From contig DKBS01000073.1 in the NCBI GenBank assembly GCA_002451275.1, positions 542 through 6,868 on the forward strand: a DNA stretch of 6,327 nucleotides, given 5' to 3'. Below, in pieces: positions 1 through 5,957 of this stretch; position 1 is the first letter of the stretch; each line of letters opens with the position of its first letter. The translations under genes were made by a program, and so were the position numbers. This DNA comes from Planctomycetaceae bacterium UBA6894 (GTDB lineage: Bacteria; Planctomycetota; Planctomycetia; Gemmatales; Gemmataceae). The notes beneath the pieces are model-generated. The model ran no database searches. It was not told the origin of the DNA and saw only the letters and a program-made list of their open reading frames with translations.

Positions 1-101
1 CTGAACAGTATCGAGAAATAAAAATGTTTCTGATCGTTGGCTTTTCTCATATAGAATGATCCTGAGATATCGCGTTGATCGAGTGAAACAGGGAGGCTTT
101 T
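1..101. other. Non-coding leader upstream of the first module
   Basis: No open frame of useful length or gene end is visible here. The stretch is A/T-richer than the rest of the window, notably around 14-29 and 46-60, as expected for a promoter region. It ends in the ribosome-binding site GGGAGG (91-96), five bases before the ATG at 102. Confidence 0.6.
28..57 (+). promoter_or_regulatory. Weak candidate promoter for the first module
   Basis: TATAGAAT at 50-57 offers a -10-like hexamer (TAGAAT 52-57). About 18 bases upstream is TTCTGA (28-33), which matches only three positions of the -35 consensus. An A-rich tract (14-24) lies further upstream. This is the best sigma70-like candidate ahead of the gene at 102, but the -35 is poor and the true promoter could lie outside the window. 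Confidence 0.25.
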
Positions 102-1016
102 ATGCCGCGATTTTTGAGTATGGCTGGATTTCTGTTCACCCTATTGGGAGTTCCCTGCCTGTTAGGGCAATCGGCCCGGGCTCAAACCGCCAAAACCGAT
201 ACGGTGGCCGCGGAGATTCGGAGTGCCGACCAACAGTATGTCCAGGCACGCAATGCCCGGGACTACAAGGCCTTGGGTGAGCAATGGACCGAGGACGCCG
301 AGTTGGTCGAGGGTGGCAGGACGATCCGGCGGCGGGAGGGAATCATTGCCTTTTTGCGCAAGCAGGACCAGGCCCATCCAGCGGCCCAAATGAAAGTGGA
401 AGTGGAAAACATCAAGCCGCTGGGGCCCAATCTGGCCAAAGTGACCGGTTCGATTCGCATGACCGAGTCTGAGAGCCCCCGAGCCCGTTGGTTTTCGGCC
501 CGTTTTGAGAGCCTGCGGGTAAAGGAAGATGGGGTTTGGCGAATCGCAAGCTCCACCGTGGAGCAAATTCTGGATGCCAAACTGGATGACCTGGCCTGGC
601 TGGTGGGGAACTGGAAGGCGACTGACAAGGTGAGCGGCCAAACGGTCGAGGCTTCCTTTGAAAAAGCCCACAGCGGCAAGCTTTTGTTGGGAAGACTTTC
701 CACCACGGGGAAAGATGGAAAGGTAGTCGAGGTTTTGCAGGTGCTCCAGGCTGACCCGCGCGAGGGAACGATTCGTTGCTGGCTGTTTGAATCGAACGGG
801 GGCAGGGCCGAAGGGTTCATGGAACACGACGGCGTCACCTACAACACCAGCCTGACCGGGGTTCCTCCGGTGGCAAACCTGGGTGACAAGGCCGAATCGG
901 TGCAAGTTCTCACACCCACCGGACCGGACGCTTTCACCTGGCATGTCATCGAGCGTGTCATCGACGGGGTGAAAGTTCCCGACCAAAAGCCGCTGCTGTT
1001 CCGTCGGGTCAAGTAG
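102..1016 (+). CDS. Exported NTF2-like (SnoaL / SgcJ-EcaC type) protein, copy 1
   Basis: 304 aa. The ATG at 102 is chosen because GGGAGG lies five bases upstream and because it gives a clean signal peptide: R3, a hydrophobic core at 8-21, and an A-R-A site with cleavage expected after residue 27. Residues ~36-157 look like an NTF2-like/SnoaL domain of the DUF4440/SgcJ-EcaC kind: an N-terminal helix with 'ARNARDYKALGEQW', then strands ending in a 'KEDGVWRIASS' signature. Residues ~161-302 form a second, beta-rich part opening with 'LAWLVGNWKA', which recalls DUF1579/lipocalin-like barrels; this is a tentative resemblance. Such folds bind small ligands or act as enzymes, but no catalytic set can be assigned, so no reaction is proposed. 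It is 53 bases upstream of the glycine-rich gene and probably co-transcribed with it. A paralogue lies at 2686-3639; residues 134-153 are identical to 144-163 of that protein. Confidence 0.88.
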   Translation: MPRFLSMAGFLFTLLGVPCLLGQSARAQTAKTDTVAAEIRSADQQYVQARNARDYKALGEQWTEDAELVEGGRTIRRREGIIAFLRKQDQAHPAAQMKVEVENIKPLGPNLAKVTGSIRMTESESPRARWFSARFESLRVKEDGVWRIASSTVEQILDAKLDDLAWLVGNWKATDKVSGQTVEASFEKAHSGKLLLGRLSTTGKDGKVVEVLQVLQADPREGTIRCWLFESNGGRAEGFMEHDGVTYNTSLTGVPPVANLGDKAESVQVLTPTGPDAFTWHVIERVIDGVKVPDQKPLLFRRVK

Positions 1017-1055
1017 GGCAGACGGTTTAAAAAACTCAAAATATCCGTGATGGAC

Positions 1056-1072
1056 AGGGAGTGACTGCGATG
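1056..1072 (+). promoter_or_regulatory. Ribosome-binding site fixing the start of the copy 1 glycine-rich gene
   Basis: AGGGAG (1056-1061) sits eight bases before ATG 1070. The in-frame GTG at 1061 overlaps this Shine-Dalgarno sequence and has none of its own, so ATG 1070 is the better start. Confidence 0.7.
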
Positions 1073-2455
1073 CGTGGATTGAACGGCAAGGGAATGGTTT
1101 GGGCGTGCCTTTTGGGAATGACCGCATGGGTTGGCTTGGCCACCCACACCTGGGCTGAGCCCTATCCCGGTGGGCGGGGGCCGGGAGGTGGTGGCTTTGG
1201 CGGGGCGGGCCGGCCGGGTGGATATGGCGGTTACGGCGGCCGGCCGGGTGGCGTTGGCGGCCCGGGCGGTTTTGGTGATCCAGGCCGGGGCCCCGGTGGT
1301 GTGGGTGATGTGGATCGTGGTCCTGGGGGTGTTGGAGGTGTTGGTGGGCCCGGTCGCGGTCCCGGGGGTGTTGGTGGGGTGGGGGGTCCGGGGCGGGGAC
1401 CCGATGGTGTGGGTGATTTGGATCGTGGCCCTGGTGGTGTTGGTGGTGTAGGCGGTCCCGGTCGCGGTCCCGGGGGTGTTGGTGGCGTTGGGGGAGTTGG
1501 AGGCGTCGGTGGGCCTGGCCGAGGACCTGGAGGTGTTGGAGGCGTTGGTGGGGTCGGAGGCGTAGGCGGGCCCGGTCGCGGGCCTGGAGGTGTTGGGGGC
1601 GTCGGTGGAGTGGGAGGTGTTGGTGGTGTTGGCGGGGTTGGACGCCCCGGATCCTTTCCGGGGGAGATGAATCTTTCCCGGTACGCATCGGTGGGGGGTG
1701 CGGACCGCTATGGTGCAGTCGGGGTGCGACCCTATTCGATCAACACGCTCAACACGAACGGCGCGGCTGTTCGAGACAACTTCTACAACGGGGGTTATTA
1801 CGGCGGCGCCGGGTGGTATGACAATCACTTCCGGCCTTGGTGGCCCGGGGCTTATGTCGGCCCTGGGGTCGGCTTTCTTGCTGGGGCGACTTTTGCCAGC
1901 GCGGCCACCTGGTGTGGAACCAGCGCGGTCCCTGTGCCCTACAACTACGGCACCACCGTGGTCTATCAAGACGATCAGGTGATTGTGCAGGGCGAGCCAG
2001 TTGGCACTCCCGAGGAATATGCCCAGCAGGCAAGTGATTTGGCGGCCCAGGGGGAAAAAGCCACCATCAGCCAGGATGAACAATGGAAGTCGCTGGGGGT
2101 ATTTGCCCTTGGTAGGGCGGATGAAAAGAACCCGAGCAACTTCATCCAATTGGGATTGAGCAAGGACGGCGTGGTACGCGGGACTTACTACAACGCGGTG
2201 ACCGACACCAACCTGAAAATCACCGGACAACTGGACAAAAAGACCCAGCGGGTTGCCTGGGTTGTGGATGGCAAGAAGAAGCCGACCTATGAGGCGGGTT
2301 TGAACAACCTGACCCAGGACCAAACCACCATTTTAGTGCACCAAGCCAATGGCAAGGTGGAGCAGATGCTTTTGGTCCGGGTGAATGAACCGGATGAGAA
2401 CAGCCCCGAAAAAAATGACGGCGGTGATGGCGCCGAGGGTAAAGCCAAGAATTGA
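1070..2455 (+). CDS. Exported glycine-rich repeat surface protein ('mu-protocadherin-like'), copy 1
   Basis: 461 aa from ATG 1070 (AGGGAG eight bases upstream). Signal peptide: K7, hydrophobic core 9-24, T-W-A site with cleavage expected after residue 29. Residues 34-195 are almost entirely Gly/Val/Pro/Arg, built from GRGP-(GGV)n-GGP units and resembling elastin-like sequence. Next come FPGEMNLSRYA (196-206), a Tyr/Trp/Asn/Gly-rich stretch with 'GWYDNHFRPWWPG' (248-260), 'PYNYGTTVVYQ' (290-300) and 'YAQQASDLAAQ' (317-327). A compact, probably beta-rich C-terminal domain follows (337-442), then a charged, disordered tail. Planctomycete relatives are often labelled mu-protocadherin cell-surface proteins; I see no cadherin domain, and the name probably reflects composition only. 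Inferred to be secreted or on the cell surface. Function unknown. It is the second gene of a two-gene unit and is followed by a strong terminator. The paralogue is at 3686-5077. Confidence 0.87.
   Translation: MRGLNGKGMVWACLLGMTAWVGLATHTWAEPYPGGRGPGGGGFGGAGRPGGYGGYGGRPGGVGGPGGFGDPGRGPGGVGDVDRGPGGVGGVGGPGRGPGGVGGVGGPGRGPDGVGDLDRGPGGVGGVGGPGRGPGGVGGVGGVGGVGGPGRGPGGVGGVGGVGGVGGPGRGPGGVGGVGGVGGVGGVGGVGRPGSFPGEMNLSRYASVGGADRYGAVGVRPYSINTLNTNGAAVRDNFYNGGYYGGAGWYDNHFRPWWPGAYVGPGVGFLAGATFASAATWCGTSAVPVPYNYGTTVVYQDDQVIVQGEPVGTPEEYAQQASDLAAQGEKATISQDEQWKSLGVFALGRADEKNPSNFIQLGLSKDGVVRGTYYNAVTDTNLKITGQLDKKTQRVAWVVDGKKKPTYEAGLNNLTQDQTTILVHQANGKVEQMLLVRVNEPDENSPEKNDGGDGAEGKAKN
1283..1639 (+). repeat. Nested in-frame tandem repeats encoding GRGP/GGV units
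   Basis: Three levels of repeat are visible inside the copy 1 glycine-rich gene. A 108-bp unit (36 residues) is duplicated at 1283-1390 and 1391-1498; the two copies share an exact 29-base run at 1349-1377 and 1457-1485. A 57-bp unit (19 residues, GRGP then repeated GGV) occurs three times at 1460-1516, 1517-1573 and 1574-1630. A 9-bp GGV unit runs within each. RGP motifs fall at residues 73, 83, 96, 109, 119, 132, 151 and 170, giving spacings of 10, 13, 13, 10, 13, 19 and 19. The spacings differ by multiples of three, as expected from gain and loss of GGV triplets. Confidence 0.9.
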
Positions 2456-2461
2456 GGCTGG

Positions 2462-2484
2462 GCTTTTCCGCCCGGCGGAAAAGC
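2462..2484 (+). terminator. First hairpin after module 1
   Basis: Perfect 9-bp stem (2462-2470 with 2476-2484, GCTTTTCCG/CGGAAAAGC) and a five-base loop, beginning six bases after the stop codon. It is followed by only a short T run (TTTT near 2490-2493). It may act as a 3'-end stabiliser or weak terminator in front of the main one. Confidence 0.6.
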
Positions 2485-2494
2485 GTGAATTTTG

Positions 2495-2539
2495 ATCCCC
2501 GGCGCACCCTTCCAACGGGAGGGCGCCGGGGATTTTTTT
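2495..2539 (+). terminator. Strong rho-independent terminator of module 1
   Basis: An 11-bp perfect, GC-rich stem, ATCCCCGGCGC (2495-2505) with GCGCCGGGGAT (2523-2533), leads directly into seven T residues (2533-2539). Part of the 17-base internal loop can pair further. The T run is on the + strand, so it ends transcription coming from the glycine-rich gene and separates the two modules. Confidence 0.88.
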
Positions 2540-2601
2540 AGGGAGCCCCGAATAATTGCCGGGATGGCGGGAGAATCGCTGCGGGGCCTTCGGAGCCGGC
2601 G

Positions 2602-2607
2602 TATAAT
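2602..2607 (+). promoter_or_regulatory. TATAAT -10 element, candidate promoter of module 2
   Basis: A perfect sigma70 -10 hexamer in the GC-rich gap between the module 1 terminator and the next ATG (2686). It would give a leader of about 70 bases. No convincing -35 is found 16-18 bases upstream, and the extended TG motif is absent. The hexamer is flanked by short complementary arms, GGCG (2598-2601) and CGCC (2609-2612), which may be chance. The upstream terminator makes a separate promoter necessary, and this is the best candidate. Confidence 0.5.
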
Positions 2608-2685
2608 TCGCCTCGAGCGGGTCTGGGGGATCAGCCCTTTTTGCCCGCGTTCCTTTTCACTTCAACACGTTCCAGAAAGCCTGCC

Positions 2686-3639
2686 ATGTTGAATCACTTT
2701 TTCAGGAGTCTGCTCCCGGCAGCCAGCCTGCTGCTGGGAACCACGGGTGTTCATGCCCAGGAACCAGCGGCCAAACCGAAACTGCCTTCCGGAGGCAAGC
2801 CCGACAAAAACAACGATGCTCCCCTTCTGGCCGAAATGCGGGAAGGGGCCAAACGGTATGCCGAGGCTTTCAACCAGCAGGACTTCAAGTCCCTGGGTGA
2901 CCAGTGGACCTCGCGGGCCGAGTTGAACGAGGCGGGCCGCACCATTATTGGCCGCGAGGCAATTGTCCAGTTTGTCCGCGCCACCTTCGTGCGGGCGCCA
3001 AAAGCGCTGATGGAGGCGCAGGTGGACGAGATTCGCGTGCTGGGTGCCGGGACTGTCCGGGTGAACGGCTCCATCCGTGTGCGGGAAAACCCAGAGGCAA
3101 GATGGATCACCTCACGGTTTGAAAGCCTGCGGGTGAAGGAGGATGGTGTTTGGCGTATCGCCAGTTCCACGGTGGTGGGTGTGCCGGACGCGTCTCTGGA
3201 AGACCTGGGATGGCTGGTTGGCAAATGGAAGGCCGAGGGAACCGAAGGGGAGGACAAGGGCCTGGTGGTGGAGGGTGGCATTCAGAAAATGCTGGACGGC
3301 AAACTGCTGGCGGTGCACCTGAGGCGCCAGCCCAAGGAGGGGCCGGCCGTGGAGTCGATCCAGATCCTGCATGCCGACCGCCGGGCCGGCCAGATCCGGA
3401 CATGGATCTTTGAATCCACCGGCGGGCGGGCGGAAGGCTTGATTGAAAGTGACGGACACACCCTGAACAGCGTGCTGGTGGGTCGTCCCGCCGATCCGGT
3501 GGTAGGGAACCAGACGGCATCGGTGCAGGTGCTCACCCCGGTCAGCCAGGATGAATTCATCTGGCAGCCGATTGAACGGGAACTTGATGGGGTGCGGTTG
3601 CCAGACCAGAAGCCACTGCGTTTCAGGCGACAAAAATAA
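2686..3639 (+). CDS. Exported NTF2-like (SnoaL / SgcJ-EcaC type) protein, copy 2
   Basis: 317 aa from ATG 2686. An upstream in-frame TTG (2641) would add 15 residues ahead of the signal peptide and is less likely. Signal peptide: R7, hydrophobic core 9-20, V-H-A site with cleavage expected after residue 24. A Pro/Lys-rich linker (25-45) precedes the NTF2-like domain (~46-166), which carries 'EAFNQQDFKSLGDQW' and 'KEDGVWRIASS'. The second part (~171-315) opens 'LGWLVGKWKA' and ends in the same 'PDQKPLxFRRxK' tail as copy 1. Ligand or reaction unknown. No good Shine-Dalgarno sequence precedes the ATG (only AGAAAG, 2674-2679), unlike the other three + strand genes, so translation may be weaker or leaderless-like. 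The gap to the glycine-rich gene is 46 bases, so the two are probably co-transcribed. Confidence 0.87.
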   Translation: MLNHFFRSLLPAASLLLGTTGVHAQEPAAKPKLPSGGKPDKNNDAPLLAEMREGAKRYAEAFNQQDFKSLGDQWTSRAELNEAGRTIIGREAIVQFVRATFVRAPKALMEAQVDEIRVLGAGTVRVNGSIRVRENPEARWITSRFESLRVKEDGVWRIASSTVVGVPDASLEDLGWLVGKWKAEGTEGEDKGLVVEGGIQKMLDGKLLAVHLRRQPKEGPAVESIQILHADRRAGQIRTWIFESTGGRAEGLIESDGHTLNSVLVGRPADPVVGNQTASVQVLTPVSQDEFIWQPIERELDGVRLPDQKPLRFRRQK

Positions 3640-3669
3640 CCCGAAACTGTCAAACATAAAAAGGTATTA

Positions 3670-3688
3670 AAGGAGGGTTTTGACCATG
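3670..3688 (+). promoter_or_regulatory. Strong ribosome-binding site fixing the start of the copy 2 glycine-rich gene
   Basis: AAGGAGG (3670-3676) lies nine bases before ATG 3686, close to ideal. An in-frame TTG at 3680 is only three bases after the motif and is rejected as the start. It is the best Shine-Dalgarno sequence in the window, suggesting high output of this protein relative to its upstream partner. Confidence 0.75.
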
Positions 3689-5077
3689 TGGGAATTGGGA
3701 CGCAAACAGACGGTTGCGGCAGTGATGGCCGGGGTGGTGGTTCTTTCCTCGGCGGTGGGGCTGGGATCGCTGGCCTATGGCCATGGTGGAGGCGGTGGCG
3801 GCGGATACCACGGAGGTGGTGGCTTTGGCGGGGGAGGTTACCACCCGAGTAGCGGCTATGGCGGGGGAGGATATCGCCCAAGCGGCGGCTACGGGGGTAT
3901 GGAGCGGCCCGGTGGCGGCTTTGGCGGGGTGGATCGGCCCGGCGGTTTTGGCGGTGAACGGCCGGGGGAGGGTTTCAGCGGAACCTTGCGACCGGGTGGA
4001 GCGGGGGGCTTTGACGGGGCCCGGGGTGGAATTGATGGGAATCGCAGCGGGTTTGACGGCGCTCGCGGCGGCATCGATGGCAACCGTGGAGGCATTGATG
4101 GAAACCGCGGGGGCATTGGAGGCGGTTTTGATGGAGCCCGGGGTGGCTTGGACGGGAATCGCGGCGGATTCGGCGGGTTTGATGGGAACCGTGGCGGGGT
4201 AGGAGCCTTGGGCGGCGCGCGTGGCGGTTTGGATGGCTTTAACAACCGGGGAGCCTTCCCAGGCGAGATGAACCTGTCGCGGTATGCCAATCGGGGCAAC
4301 ATCGGGAATTTCAGCGGGAACAACCTGCGCAACTATTCGATCGGCTCGCTCAACAACAACGGCAACCTGGTGCGGAACAATTTCTACAACGGGGGCTTTT
4401 ACGGTGGCCGAGGCTGGTACGGCAACCACTTTGGCCCCTGGTGGCCGGGCGGTTGGTACGGGGGCGGCTTTGGCTGGGGTTTTGGTGCCGGAATGTTGAC
4501 CTGCATGGCCTGGGGTGGCCTGAGCAGTTGGTGCGGTTGCGGGGCAACGCCCATCCCCTACAACTACGGTTCCACCGTGGTTTATCAGGGCGACACGGTG
4601 TACGTGCAGGGCCAACCGGTGGGAACCGCCACCGAATACGCGCAGCAGGCAGCCACCTTGGCAGCCCAGGGAGCCACGCCGGATCTGCAACTGAAAAAGG
4701 ATGACAAGTGGCAATCCCTGGGAGTCTTCGCCCTGACCCGGGAGAAAGAGTCGAACCCCAGCAATTTCCTTCAACTGGCGTTGAACAAGGACGGGCTTGT
4801 CCGGGGGACCTACTACAACGCCATCGAGGATTCGAGCAAAAAGGTCACTGGCAAGCTGGACAAGAAAACCCAGCGTGTGGCGTGGACCGTGGACAACAAA
4901 AAGGAGCCCGTTTACGAGGCGGGGCTGAACAACCTGACCAAGGATGAAACCACCATTCTGGCCCACCGGGATGGTGGCAAGGTGGAGCAGATGCTACTGA
5001 CCCGCGTCAATGACCCCGACGGCGCGGGCGATGCGGAGGGTACCGGGAACGCCGACGGAAATGATGGGAACAACTGA
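3686..5077 (+). CDS. Exported glycine-rich repeat surface protein ('mu-protocadherin-like'), copy 2
   Basis: 463 aa from ATG 3686. Signal peptide: R6 and K7, hydrophobic core 10-30, cleavage likely near A-Y-G (after ~32). Residues 33-108 are Gly-rich with Tyr/His and RPGG motifs. Residues 109-188 are [F/I/L]DG[A/N]RGG repeats with alternating Asp and Arg. Then the order of copy 1 returns: FPGEMNLSRYA (191-201), 'GWYGNHFGPWWPG' (243-255), 'PYNYGSTVVYQ' (291-301), 'YAQQAATLAAQ' (318-328), C-terminal domain (340-445) and an Asp/Asn/Gly-rich tail (446-463). Over the C-terminal domain 76 of 106 residues match copy 1 with no gap. Cysteines at 273, 283 and 285 include a WCGCG motif where copy 1 has a single Cys (WCGTS). 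Inferred to be secreted or at the cell surface; molecular role unknown. Followed by a long hairpin shared with the converging purQ. Confidence 0.87.
   Translation: MWELGRKQTVAAVMAGVVVLSSAVGLGSLAYGHGGGGGGGYHGGGGFGGGGYHPSSGYGGGGYRPSGGYGGMERPGGGFGGVDRPGGFGGERPGEGFSGTLRPGGAGGFDGARGGIDGNRSGFDGARGGIDGNRGGIDGNRGGIGGGFDGARGGLDGNRGGFGGFDGNRGGVGALGGARGGLDGFNNRGAFPGEMNLSRYANRGNIGNFSGNNLRNYSIGSLNNNGNLVRNNFYNGGFYGGRGWYGNHFGPWWPGGWYGGGFGWGFGAGMLTCMAWGGLSSWCGCGATPIPYNYGSTVVYQGDTVYVQGQPVGTATEYAQQAATLAAQGATPDLQLKKDDKWQSLGVFALTREKESNPSNFLQLALNKDGLVRGTYYNAIEDSSKKVTGKLDKKTQRVAWTVDNKKEPVYEAGLNNLTKDETTILAHRDGGKVEQMLLTRVNDPDGAGDAEGTGNADGNDGNN
4010..4249 (+). repeat. In-frame repeats encoding [F/I/L]DG[A/N]RGG
   Basis: Residues 109-188 of the copy 2 glycine-rich protein. 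A seven-residue unit recurs with small insertions. The double unit FDGARGG-[I/L]DGNR occurs at residues 109-120, 123-134 and 148-159. Each unit contributes one Asp and one Arg, so the stretch is highly charged but near neutral. The copies are less exact at DNA level than the repeats of copy 1, suggesting an older array. Confidence 0.85.
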
Positions 5078-5100
5078 TCCTTTCCCCGAGCTGCCCTAAA

Positions 5101-5145
5101 GCAAAGAACCCCTGCCGCTGTGCTGGCAGGGGTTCTTCGCTTTGC
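5101..5145. terminator. Convergent (bidirectional) terminator hairpin
   Basis: Perfect 13-bp stem (5104-5116 with 5125-5137, core AACCCCTGCC/GGCAGGGGTT) and an eight-base loop. An additional pair of arms, GCAAAG (5101-5106) and CTTTGC (5140-5145), can extend or compete with it. It lies between the + strand glycine-rich gene (stop at 5077) and the - strand purQ (stop at 5163). T-rich sequence follows the stem on both strands (TTCTTCGCTTT on +, TTCTTTGCTTT on -) but without a pure T run, so it probably serves both genes with moderate strength. Confidence 0.75.
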
Positions 5146-5162
5146 CACCTGGGGAGAGAGGC

Positions 5163-5957
5163 TCAGGCGAAGCTTTTGACCGCGTTTTCAAAAATGCGCA
5201 GGCCATCGGGTTTTTCAGCTAGGCCCAGGCGGGTCCAGTGCGGATTCTGGGTGGGCAGCACATGCCTTTCGGGATGGGGCATCATGCCCAACACCTGGCC
5301 GGTTGCATCGGAAAGCCCGGCTACCGCCCCGCTGGAGCCGTTGGGGTTGTTCTGGACATCATCCTGTTCGGCGACATCGCCTCCGAGTGTGGCGTAGCGC
5401 AAAACCAGCTGGCCTGACTGGTCAAGCCCTTCCAGTTGCCAGGATTCCCGTGTGACAAAACGCCCCTCGCCGTGGGCCATGGGCACATGGAGGTGGTTGA
5501 TGTCCTGCAGGAATTTGCAGTGGCCAGATCGGACGGCGAGATGGACCCACCGATCGATGTAGCGGCCCGAGTTGTTGCGGGTGAGGCTGACCAGGGGGCC
5601 ATCTTCATCCGGCGGCACCAGTAGTCCGGTGCGAACCAGTGCCTGGAATCCATTGCAAATGCCGAGGATCAGGCTTTCGCGGTCGCGGAACGCACGCAAT
5701 TCATCGGCCAAAAAGTGACGCAGTTCGGCCGCCCAGAGGGCACCAGCGCCGGCATCGTCCCCGTAGGAGAATCCGCCGGGCATCACCAGGATTTGATAAT
5801 CGCGCATGAGGGAGGGGTTTTGCCGCACCTCCAGCAGGGTGTGGCGGGTTGCCTTGGCACCGGCAAGTTCAAAGGCGTAAGCGGTTTCCCGGTCGCAGTT
5901 GGTGCCAGGGGCGCGCATCACCAGCACGCGCGGAGGAGTGATGGGGGCCTGAGCCAT
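5163..5957 (-). CDS. purQ: Phosphoribosylformylglycinamidine synthase, glutaminase subunit (PurQ)
   Basis: 264 aa. PurQ hydrolyses glutamine and passes ammonia to PurL, which converts FGAR to FGAM with ATP (fourth step of purine synthesis, cytoplasm). The class I glutamine amidotransferase fold is clear: 'RAPGTNCDRETAYAFELAGA' (15-34), oxyanion-loop region 'MPGGFSYGDDAGAGA' (59-73), nucleophile elbow GICNGFQ with Cys101, 'NPNGS' (204-208), and MPHPER with His228 and Glu230 completing the triad. The length fits the longer (~260-290 aa) PurQ forms rather than the ~227-aa Bacillus type. Start chosen at 5957 because homology begins within about ten residues; extension to ATG 6032 adds 25 unconserved-looking residues. 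Neither start has a good Shine-Dalgarno sequence (GGAAAG lies ~14 bases before 5957). No purS or purL is in the window. Divergent from the putative rRNA promoter. Confidence 0.96.
   Translation of the reverse strand: MAQAPITPPRVLVMRAPGTNCDRETAYAFELAGAKATRHTLLEVRQNPSLMRDYQILVMPGGFSYGDDAGAGALWAAELRHFLADELRAFRDRESLILGICNGFQALVRTGLLVPPDEDGPLVSLTRNNSGRYIDRWVHLAVRSGHCKFLQDINHLHVPMAHGEGRFVTRESWQLEGLDQSGQLVLRYATLGGDVAEQDDVQNNPNGSSGAVAGLSDATGQVLGMMPHPERHVLPTQNPHWTRLGLAEKPDGLRIFENAVKSFA

Noticed and set aside
102..160. Lipoprotein signal (Cys19) in the copy 1 NTF2-like protein
   Set aside because: Residues before Cys19 (GVP) do not fit a lipobox, and a normal A-R-A cleavage site follows at residue 27.
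1061..1069. GTG 1061 as start of the copy 1 glycine-rich gene
   Set aside because: It overlaps the Shine-Dalgarno sequence that serves ATG 1070 and has no ribosome-binding site of its own.
1283..1639. Regular DNA repeats considered as a CRISPR array
   Set aside because: Units are contiguous, in frame, variable in length and code for GRGP/GGV; there are no unique spacers.
162..1688. 508-aa open frame on the minus strand opposite module 1
   Set aside because: Its Arg/His/Pro-rich low-complexity sequence is the complement of Gly-rich coding DNA and of the NTF2-like gene. The + strand genes have signal peptides, ribosome-binding sites and paralogues; this frame has none.
839..2323. 494-aa open frame on the minus strand opposite the copy 1 glycine-rich gene
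   Set aside because: Thr/Pro/Asn-rich repeats mirror the GGV repeats of the other strand; a GC-rich sequence without stop codons, not a gene.
3650..4966. 438-aa open frame on the minus strand opposite the copy 2 glycine-rich gene
   Set aside because: Same kind of shadow, Ala/Pro-rich, antisense to a well-supported gene and without a ribosome-binding site or recognisable domain.
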